This document shows, piece after piece, positions 1 through 7,300 of a stretch of DNA of 64,000 nt. Positions within the stretch are counted from its first letter, which is position 1; each line of letters starts with the position of its first letter. The translations under genes and the position numbers were made by a program. Source of the stretch: Alloactinosynnema sp. L-07 (GTDB lineage Bacteria > Actinomycetota > Actinomycetes > Mycobacteriales > Pseudonocardiaceae); the NCBI RefSeq assembly GCF_900070365.1, contig NZ_LN850107.1, positions 5,518,001 to 5,582,000 of the forward strand. The letters run 5' to 3'. Under the pieces are notes generated by a model. It made no database searches, had not been told where the DNA came from, and saw only the letters and a list, made by a program, of their open reading frames with translations.

Positions 1-483
1 ACCGCACTAGCCGCGATCGGCCCCGAGGAATGGCGCAAGCGCTTGCTGACCCTGTTCGCCGACGACGACCCCCTGATCAACGACCTGATCAACGCCACCC
101 CCGCCATCGCCCCCTGCTGGAGCACCTACGACTACCCCAACGTCCCCACTTGGCACAAAAACCAAATGTCAATAATCGGCGACGCCGCCCACGCCACCGC
201 CCCCTCCGCAGGCCAAGGCGCCTCCATGGCCATGGAGGACGCGATCGAACTGGCCCGCTGCCTGCGCGACATCCCGGAAACGTCCAAGGCATTCGCCGCC
301 TACGAGTCGTTGCGGCGCGACCGAGTGGAACGGGTTGTGGCACAGGGCAAGCGCAACGGGAGCGGGAAGGCACCTGGCGTGCTTGGGCGGATGATGCTGC
401 CGGTGGTGTTTCGGTTCATGCCGACACCGGACCTGAACTGGATCTACGACTACGAACCTCGCTGGGAGGAGCGGGTAGGGTGA
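1..483 (+). CDS. FAD-dependent monooxygenase, C-terminal part (5' end outside window)
   Basis: The frame is open from base 1 and stops at 481-483, so only the last 160 residues are present. The diagnostic segment is the second FAD-binding motif of class A flavoprotein monooxygenases, GDAAHATAPSAGQGASMAMED, in which the Asp binds the ribityl/phosphate part of FAD. A helix with ELARCL follows, as in PHBH-like and tetracycline-hydroxylase-like enzymes. Such enzymes use NAD(P)H and O2 to hydroxylate aromatic or polyketide substrates. The substrate cannot be told because the N-terminal substrate-binding half is missing. An internal ATG at 43 is not the true start. Confidence 0.85.
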   Translation, partial: TALAAIGPEEWRKRLLTLFADDDPLINDLINATPAIAPCWSTYDYPNVPTWHKNQMSIIGDAAHATAPSAGQGASMAMEDAIELARCLRDIPETSKAFAAYESLRRDRVERVVAQGKRNGSGKAPGVLGRMMLPVVFRFMPTPDLNWIYDYEPRWEERVG

Positions 484-566
484 CCCGGGAGACGCAACGC
501 TCGCAAGGCATCCCGCCCAACCTGGGCAACACAGCAGCGGCGCTGATCGCGTCTCGCCGCCCGTCA

Positions 567-836
567 TCAGCGTCCCCACAGTCGCGCCCACCACGATGGC
601 TGTGCGTGACGAAGAGCGGGGTGCGACCGTGCCCACTCCACTACGAAGCGACCGCACGACCCGCACGGCGGGCGCGGCGCGCAGTGCGACGACGCGGGCA
701 CCACGTCTGCGCCGCACACCGCCTCGAACACTCCCGAGGGATTGCCCGCGAACTCCTCATCCCGCACCGCGTGATCACAGCGGTCCAGACAGGTCAACCA
801 GATCACCGGCGGACGGCCACGGACCGGCGCGCTCAT
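567..836 (-). CDS. small cysteine-rich (zinc-ribbon-like) protein
   Basis: This 89-aa protein begins MSAPVRGRPPVIWLTCLDRC and has six cysteines, in CLDRC, AVCG, HCAP and PCGSC arrangements that suggest a structural zinc site. The start at 834-836 is chosen because its ATG overlaps the stop of the upstream 31-codon gene (ATGA), which implies translational coupling. I recall similar short proteins beside XRE-type regulators in Pseudonocardiaceae, but no function is known to me. The XRE/TPR regulator at 1108 is transcribed divergently and may control the pair. The plus-strand frames over this stretch look like shadows. Confidence 0.55.
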   Translation of the reverse strand: MSAPVRGRPPVIWLTCLDRCDHAVRDEEFAGNPSGVFEAVCGADVVPASSHCAPRPPCGSCGRFVVEWARSHPALRHAQPSWWARLWGR

Positions 837-928
837 GGTCGCCTCCGTCGAATGTCCCGCGTGGCCAGCCCGACGGTCAACGCCGCCGTTCCGCCCATGA
901 TGATCAACACCCACATGCTTGCGCCCAT
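833..928 (-). CDS. 31-aa single-pass membrane peptide
   Basis: An ATG at 926-928 is preceded on the minus strand by an AGGAGTCAGG ribosome binding site. It encodes MGASMWVLIIMGGTAALTVG and then an Arg-rich tail (RDIRRRR). The first 20 residues are a plausible transmembrane helix, with the positive tail cytoplasmic. The TGA stop overlaps the ATG of the next gene (ATGA), so the two are probably co-translated. The function is unknown. Short membrane peptides coupled to a cytoplasmic partner may anchor or signal, but that is speculation here. Confidence 0.5.
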   Translation of the reverse strand: MGASMWVLIIMGGTAALTVGLATRDIRRRRP

Positions 929-1107
929 CCTGACTCCTCCTGTGGTTTCCCCTATCCGTCGAAGCGTCGGCTGATCACGGATGACCGCCGTACGTCGCGG
1001 TCACTGACATGTCGCGCCATCTGGTGACTTCTTGGCCGGACGGCTGTCGACCTCGGCCGAGCGGTCGTACCGTGAATTGGGGACACCACGACCAAGGGGC
1101 GCGGGGC

Positions 1108-2418
1108 ATGGCTGATGGCGGGGGCGCTCGGACGCGCTTGGAGCAATTGCTCGGTCAGCGGCACATGACGTTGCGCGATTTCCGCACGCGTTATCAGGAC
1201 GCGACCGGTGATTGTCTGAGTGAGCGGCAGGCATATCGCTGGGTCGCGGGTCAGCTTCGCGGGATGCCCTATCCCCACGCACAGGCCGCGCTGGAACGAA
1301 TGTTCGGCGAGCCGGTCACCCGCCTCTTCGGCCCGCCCTATGGCCACGTCATCACCCCGGCGACGGTCCCGATGGTGCCGCTGAGGGGGAACGCGCGGAC
1401 TGACTGGGAAGGCCAGGTGATCTCCATGTGCGCGGACCGAGCGCGCGAGTTCTTGATCAAAGCGGAGGCAAGCAACGTGGGAAGCGAAACGATGGACCAG
1501 GTCACCGACGACGTGCGCAGGCTGGTCACCGCCTATCAGCAGGTGCCGCTGGAACGCATCCTCGGCGACATGGCTGACACCCAGACCCGGGTGTTCGCCC
1601 TGCTGGAGCGACGCCAACGGCCCGACCAGATGCGCGACCTGTACTTGCTCGCAGGCGTCGCATCCGGCCTGATGGCGCGCGCGTCACACGACCTGGGTGC
1701 ACCCCACGACGCGATGACGCAGGCTCGTGCCGCCTACGCGTGCGCGGACAACGCAGGTCATAACGGGCTACGTGCGTGGACCCGTGGATTGCAGACGCTC
1801 ATCGCGTACTGGTCCGGCGACTTCACCGAGTCCGCCCGGTACGCCGAACTCGGCATCCAAGCGGCGGACCACACCACTGGCACCGCCGCCGTATGGCTGG
1901 CCAGCGGACAAGCCAGGACACTGGCCGCGCTCAACCGAATCGATGAGGCACGCCAAGCGATCGAACGCGCCCGGGACGCACGTGACCGAGTCGTGCCCGA
2001 CGAACTCGACTCGCTCGGCGGCGTGTGCACATTCAGCCACCCACGCCAGCTCTACTACGCGGCCGACGCACTCACCTGGGGCGGGAAGGAGACAGCCGCC
2101 GAAACCGATCGCTTGGCCACCGAAGCCCTCACCGCATACGCCATGGCGGACGATCGAGACCGGGCGTTCGGCGACGAAGCCGGAACTCGCTGCGACCTAG
2201 CCATCGCCCGAACGCTCCGGGGCGAATTCGACGGCGCAGGCGACGCGCTCAAGCCCGTGCTCGCCATGCCGCCATCGCAGCGCACGCACGGAGTGATGGC
2301 CTCGATCGACTACGTGCGTCGGGCGATCCCTGCCGACGCAGGCACCGACCGAACCGCGCTTGGACTCCGCGACGCGATCGAGGTCTTCACCGCGGAACGC
2401 CTGGCCATTCCAGGCTGA
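1108..2418 (+). CDS. XRE-type helix-turn-helix regulator with TPR-like C-terminal region
   Basis: This 436-aa protein has an N-terminal part (about residues 5-75, LEQLLGQRHMTLRDFRTRYQ) that reads as an XRE-like DNA-binding domain. The rest is alpha-helical with repeating Ala-rich pairs (for example ARAAYACADNAG, ARTLAALNRIDEARQAIERA) typical of tetratricopeptide repeats. In streptomycetes and their relatives this architecture is common in regulators that sense a peptide or small ligand through the TPR part. The start ATG at 1108 is preferred over an in-frame upstream start at 1009 because the HTH begins directly after it. It is divergent from the small-protein pair, with a 179-nt shared intergenic region. 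Confidence 0.75.
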   Translation: MADGGGARTRLEQLLGQRHMTLRDFRTRYQDATGDCLSERQAYRWVAGQLRGMPYPHAQAALERMFGEPVTRLFGPPYGHVITPATVPMVPLRGNARTDWEGQVISMCADRAREFLIKAEASNVGSETMDQVTDDVRRLVTAYQQVPLERILGDMADTQTRVFALLERRQRPDQMRDLYLLAGVASGLMARASHDLGAPHDAMTQARAAYACADNAGHNGLRAWTRGLQTLIAYWSGDFTESARYAELGIQAADHTTGTAAVWLASGQARTLAALNRIDEARQAIERARDARDRVVPDELDSLGGVCTFSHPRQLYYAADALTWGGKETAAETDRLATEALTAYAMADDRDRAFGDEAGTRCDLAIARTLRGEFDGAGDALKPVLAMPPSQRTHGVMASIDYVRRAIPADAGTDRTALGLRDAIEVFTAERLAIPG

Positions 2419-2447
2419 TGGTTCAGCCCGGACGCTACGGTGCTGTC

Positions 2448-2984
2448 ATGGTCGAGCTACACGGTCAACGAATCCGGCTGCGCGAGTTCAGGGAAGACGA
2501 CCTTGACGCGTCACTCGCGGTCGTCGGCGACGACAAGGTCACCAAATTCCTGTCATTCGACTCGCTCGACCGCGACACACAGGCGGCACGCCTCGCGGGC
2601 GCGATCGAACGTGCTCGGCTGTCGCCTCGCACCGAGTACTACCTGGCCGTTGCCACCCCTGCCGACGATCGACTCGTCGGCTTCGCCCGACTGGGTCTCG
2701 GCGGTGTGCAGGCCGCCAAACTTGGGTACGCGATCGCAGCCGATCACTGGGGAAACGGCTACGCCACCGACGCCGCACGCACGCTGATCGACTACGGGTT
2801 CAGCGAACTCGGCCTACACCGAATCTCCGCCGCCATAGGACCGGATAACACCGCTTCCCTGGCCGTAATCCGGCGGCTCGGATTCACCTATGAAGGTCGA
2901 CTCCGCGACCACGTCCACACCAACGGCGCCTGGCGCGACTCAGAGCTCTACTCCATCCTCGCTGGACCAACCAGCGACAACTAG
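2448..2984 (+). CDS. GNAT family N-acetyltransferase (RimJ/RimL type)
   Basis: This 178-aa protein opens with VELHGQRIRLREFREDDLDA, the hallmark start of RimJ/RimL-like acetyltransferases. It also has the acetyl-CoA region LGYAIAADHWGNGYATDAARTLIDYGF and the final motif LGLHRISAAIGPDNTASLAVIRRLGF. It probably acetylates an amine on a small molecule or a protein N-terminus; the substrate is unknown. The start at 2448 is chosen because TACGGT lies at 2436-2441, six bases before it, as in leaderless actinobacterial genes. An alternative ATG at 2418 overlaps the preceding stop. Confidence 0.85.
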   Translation: MVELHGQRIRLREFREDDLDASLAVVGDDKVTKFLSFDSLDRDTQAARLAGAIERARLSPRTEYYLAVATPADDRLVGFARLGLGGVQAAKLGYAIAADHWGNGYATDAARTLIDYGFSELGLHRISAAIGPDNTASLAVIRRLGFTYEGRLRDHVHTNGAWRDSELYSILAGPTSDN

Positions 2985-2997
2985 GTGAGGGCAGCTG

Positions 2998-3732
2998 GTG
3001 GCGGGAGCGGACGACGTCGCCGCAGATCTTGAGCACGGACTCAGTCTGCTTCCGTCCGAACTGATCACCGTGGCGCTGGGCCATCTTCGTGACGCCCATG
3101 CGCTCCTCGCGCCACTGGCCGCGACCAGCGGTCAGCCGGACATCCACCAAGCCGCCGCAGGCCTGTCCGACGTACTCGGCGAACTGGAGCGGCTGCACGG
3201 CATGTTCGCCTCCGTTCGGAACACGGTCGGCGCACTGGTAAGCCACTTGATTGGGCCCGATGTCGACATAGCGCCCGGAGCCGCGCCCACCAGACCTGCC
3301 GTCGCCCAGCCACCTCCACGGACCGCTGACACAGACGCGCCGAGGATCGCCGACCTGATGGCCAGACTGCCCGTGCGCTCGGGTTCGGGACAGAAAACAT
3401 CTGGATACTGGATAGACGACGATGGTGGCGAACACGGCCCAGTGGTCAGCGGCGAGGACGAAGACTACGAGCACGCCAAAGAGATACTGCGCGCACTACA
3501 GATCGGTCCGCCGCGCGGAGAATTGTTCGCGGCCTCGCACGTGGAAACCAAGTTCGCCGCCCGGCTGCGGGACAGCGAACGCAAGCGGGTCACACTCGTG
3601 ATCAACAAGCGACCCTGCGACGACGGCAGGTTCTCGTGCGACCGACTGCTGCCCCGAATTCTTCGACCGGATCAAGAGGTTACGGTGTACTGGCCAGGCG
3701 GCAGCGGCACCTATCGAGGACGGAGGCAATAG
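2998..3732 (+). CDS. SCP1.201/DddA-like cytidine deaminase toxin
   Basis: This 244-aa protein starts at a GTG. Residues 1-85 are a helical domain, then comes a Pro/Ala linker, then a deaminase-fold C-terminus. The signature is complete: HVE (H181, E183) followed by PC and a second Cys (C207, C214) in INKRPCDDGRFSC and LLPRILRPDQEVTVYWP, as in the SCP1.201-like family that includes the double-stranded DNA cytosine deaminase DddA. His and both Cys should bind zinc and Glu should act as the proton shuttle. An Imm1-like gene lies 2 nt downstream, the usual layout of a polymorphic toxin and its immunity protein. No secretion signal is visible. Whether the substrate is DNA, RNA or free nucleotide is not shown by the sequence. 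Confidence 0.8.
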   Translation: MAGADDVAADLEHGLSLLPSELITVALGHLRDAHALLAPLAATSGQPDIHQAAAGLSDVLGELERLHGMFASVRNTVGALVSHLIGPDVDIAPGAAPTRPAVAQPPPRTADTDAPRIADLMARLPVRSGSGQKTSGYWIDDDGGEHGPVVSGEDEDYEHAKEILRALQIGPPRGELFAASHVETKFAARLRDSERKRVTLVINKRPCDDGRFSCDRLLPRILRPDQEVTVYWPGGSGTYRGRRQ

Positions 3733-3734
3733 CG

Positions 3735-4172
3735 GTGGGGTTTGTCTTGGAAGCGTCATACAAGCACGATGCGGGTGTCCAGCTACTGCGCACCCCCGTT
3801 GATATCGACCGCTTCATCAGCGAGCTACTCGGTGCAGGCCCTGACTACCGCGCGGCCACCGTCTACGCGATCGACGAGTCCACCGACGCCGATCCCACCC
3901 ACGAACTGGTGGTCGCCGTCGACCCGACTCGCGACCTGGGCAGCGTCCGCTACGCAGGGGAAGACGGCGAGTTCTACAGTCAGGGCGACACCACCAATCC
4001 CGATCGAATCGTGTACGCCTATTTCGGCACCGGCCACGAATTTCCCGCCAACTCCGAAATCACATTGAACTCGGTACGACTGGCAATGGTTGAACTCCTA
4101 TCCAGCGGCGGCCAAATACCCCAGAATATCGAGTGGCAACCCAAAGAATCAATTGATTTGCCACTGAGTTAG
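3735..4172 (+). CDS. Imm1-like immunity protein
   Basis: This 145-aa protein starts at GTG 3735, with GGAGG at 3722-3726 inside the end of the toxin gene. It is acidic and carries Imm1-type features: a central LGSVRYAGEDGEFYSQGD segment and a C-terminal FPANSEITLNSVRLAMVELL helix followed by a proline-containing IPQNIEW motif. Imm1 proteins are the usual partners of SCP1.201-like deaminases and block the active site. The two-base spacing implies co-expression with the toxin. The family call rests on motif pattern and position. Confidence 0.75.
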   Translation: MGFVLEASYKHDAGVQLLRTPVDIDRFISELLGAGPDYRAATVYAIDESTDADPTHELVVAVDPTRDLGSVRYAGEDGEFYSQGDTTNPDRIVYAYFGTGHEFPANSEITLNSVRLAMVELLSSGGQIPQNIEWQPKESIDLPLS

Positions 4173-4204
4173 AGCAGGCGACAACGTGACGGGCCCACAG
4201 AACG

Positions 4205-4344
4205 GCCTGTTTGGGTGGTTCGCCTTGATTTGGGGGAAATGGGCCTAAAATCGCGGTGCGGGTGAGTCTTCTTGACCTCGCCTTTTGACCCGCACAGGCC
4301 CATTTCTAGGGGTCCCCAAATCAAGGCGAACCACCCAAACAGGC
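4205..4344. repeat. long imperfect inverted repeat (about 41/48-nt arms)
   Basis: Arms 4205-4245 and 4297-4344 are reverse complements except for a 7-nt insertion in the right arm. The intervening 51 nt contains a further short inverted pair (GTGCGGGT / ACCCGCAC). The whole element folds into one 140-nt hairpin between the convergent immunity gene and the AAA+ ATPase gene. It could be a bidirectional terminator or a MITE-like palindromic element. No flanking target duplication is obvious. Confidence 0.8.
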
Positions 4345-4398
4345 ACCCCACACCAAAGCCGGCCAAGCACCCAAGCCACCCAAGCCCGCCAATCCAGA

Positions 4399-7300
4399 TC
4401 AGGAACCCCGGATAGCAGCCTCAATCCCCCCAACCCGATCAGCCAACAACCCAACCGCCCCCACAGCCCGACTCATCGGATCGTCCCCATCCCCACCAAG
4501 AGCCCGCTCCCGCAAATACCCAGCCTTAACCGCAGCCCACCGCTCAGCCTGTTCCGCACTCAACCGCCCCCGCAACTCGGCAAGCTTCAGCAAATTAGCC
4601 TCAGCACCCGCGGTCAAAGTCTGCGCCTCACCCCGGTAGTGATCGTCAATAGCCGCTTCCAACTCATCCGAGTTCATCACCGGCACGATCCGCTCAGCCA
4701 GCTTGTTCATGTTGCGATACGACCCCTGCAACCCGAACGGCGGCTCCGTCCGCGAAGCCTCAGCTTGCGCGGCAGACGCGATGTATGCCTTGTTGTTGGC
4801 CAACACCACTTCCTGCACCCGCAACAACTTCGACAACACCGAAACGATCCGCTCAACCTCAACCGACGAATAAGGATGCGCCAACTGATCAGCGCGCACC
4901 GACGAATCGCCCCGAGCCATCCGGACGAACAGCCCGATATCCGCACGCTCCCGAGTGGACAGTGGCGCCAGCACCGGATTCGACGTCAACGCGTTCTCGA
5001 CATAGCTCAGTGAGAAAAGCTCCTCGCGCCCCGACAGCACATCACCCAGGTTCCACACGTCCGCGCGGTTGGCGAGCATGTCCGGGACTCGGAACCGCTT
5101 GCCGGACTCCGTATACGGGTTGCCCGCCATGCACACCGCGAACCGCTTGCCACGCAGGTCATAAGTCCGCGTCCGCCCGTCCCAGACGCCTTCCATCCGC
5201 CGCTGCGCATCGCACAGGGAGATGAATTTCTGCAACAGCTCCGGGTTGGTGTGCTGGATGTCGTCCAGATACAGCAGGACGTTGCTACCCATCTCCAGGC
5301 CGAAATTGATCTTCTCGATCTCCTGCCGGGCGGTCGCGTTGGGCGCGTCGGCCGGGTCGATCGAGGTCACGTCGTGGCCCAGCGCCGGGCCGTTGACCTT
5401 GACGAACACCAGGCCGAGTCGGTTGGCCACGTACTCCATCAGCGTGGTCTTGCCGTAGCCCGGCGGGGAGATGAGCAGCAGCAGGCCCATCTGGTCGGTC
5501 CGCTTGTTCTCGCCCGCCGCACCGAGTTGCTTGGCGAGGTTGTCGCCGATCAGCGGCAGGTAGACCTCGTCCAGCAAGCGGTTGCGGACGAACGCGCTCA
5601 TCACCTTGGGCTGGTACTCGGTCAGCCGCAGGCGCTCCTTCTCCCGCACCACCAGCGCTTCCCGTCGACGCTGGTACGCGCGATAGGCGGGTACGCGCTC
5701 GGATCGGAAACGGCTGGTCCTGGCCAGGAACTCGTCCAGGCGCAGGTCCAGTGACCGGTCGGTGATCCGCGGGTGCGCCCCGAGTAGACCCTCGACCTTG
5801 CCCGACAGCGCCGCCGACGAATCGTGGCGGGGCAGGTCGCCGCAGAGTTCGATGGCGACCGCCTCTGGGAGGTCCACATCGGACAGATTGGCGCTCGCCT
5901 GGAAGGTCGACAGCCAGGCCCGGACCAACTGATGACGAGCCGCGAGGTCGCCGACCGCGCGCACATCTTCATCGAACTGCGGGCCGCAGGCGCGGCGGAA
6001 CTTGTCGACCAGGGTCCGCGCGCCCGCGCTGGTGACGAACCCGAGTGGGGTACCCGCCAGTTCCTCGAACAGGTACTCGCCGACGTTCTCCACCGGCAGA
6101 CCCGACGAGGCCAGGAAGGCTGACGCGGCCTCGGACAGTTCCACGCTCAAGTCGCCGATGGCCGGGACTGGGCCGAAGGCGGCGCGGGCCCTGGCCAGCG
6201 AACCCGCGCGCACGGTCCACTGGGCACGCTGGGGTTCGTCGGTGCCGTGGGCCCAGAACAGCTGCGCCGCGGCGCGGACCTGCGGCGAGTAGCGCAGCAG
6301 ACCCGCGCCCGCGTGCAGACGCAGCAGCACGTCGAGGATCTTGGCGGCGTCGTGGTCGTGCACGCCGCGTTCGTAGCCCTCGTCGTAGCGGGTCTCGGCG
6401 ACCGTGCGCACCTCGTCGAGCAGGTTCGACGAGTCCGACGGGACCGCACTATCCATAATGGACGCGGCAAGGTGCTCCGCGCGGTAGACCTCGGTCGACT
6501 CCGACACCAGTAGCTGCGACCAGAACTCGCTGGTCGACTGGAAGTCCTCGTCGCGCACGGTCGAGCGGTAGTCGGTCCCAGTGACCGCGAAGGCCATGCC
6601 GCCGTCGTGCGGGACCAGGGTCAGGTCCAGCGGCTGGGTGTTGACCGCGAACGCGTGCTTGCCGAAGCGCAGCGTGTCGCCGCCGTCGGTGTAGAGGTCG
6701 AGGCGGTCGCGCAGCGAGCGGCCCGCCTCCTGCCGGGCGGCCTTGACCCGGCCGTCGAGCTCCTCGGCCCGCACCTGGTCGCCGAGTTCGCGCAGGTCAG
6801 CGGCCACCGAGCGGAGCTTGGCGACCATCGGGTCCGACGCGAAGTACGTGTTGACCTCGTCGACCGACTTCAGCCCCGCGACCCGCCGCTGCACGCTGGC
6901 GAGCACCCGGTCGGCCGATTCGATCAGGCGGTCGGCCCGGCGAGCGCGGTCGTCCAGCAGCGCCTGCTTGCGCGAGGAGAACGCCTCGTAGACGTCGGTG
7001 CGCTTGGTGCCCAGCTCGGTGAGGAAGTCGTCGAAGTCGCCGAAGCGGGTCTCCAGGTTCTCCACCTGGAGCATCAGCTTGCCGAGCTGTTCGTCGCAGC
7101 GCTGCGGGGTGTCGGCGACCGCGAGCGCCCCGGTGATGGCCTGGCCGAGCAGGGCGAACTCGGCGGCGAAGGCCGCGCGGCCCTCGGTGGCCAGCAGCTC
7201 CTTGCGGCGCGCGACCAGGGTGGCGCGGGCCCGGTTGACCCCGGCCAGCACCTCGCCGACGCGCTCCAGGATCGACGTGCGCGCGGTGGCGTCGGCGATG

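Noticed and set aside
30..1027. Long overlapping plus-strand frames (30-974, 596-1027)
   Set aside because: Arg/Pro-rich shadow translations over the monooxygenase end and the minus-strand small genes; no homology pattern and no RBS.
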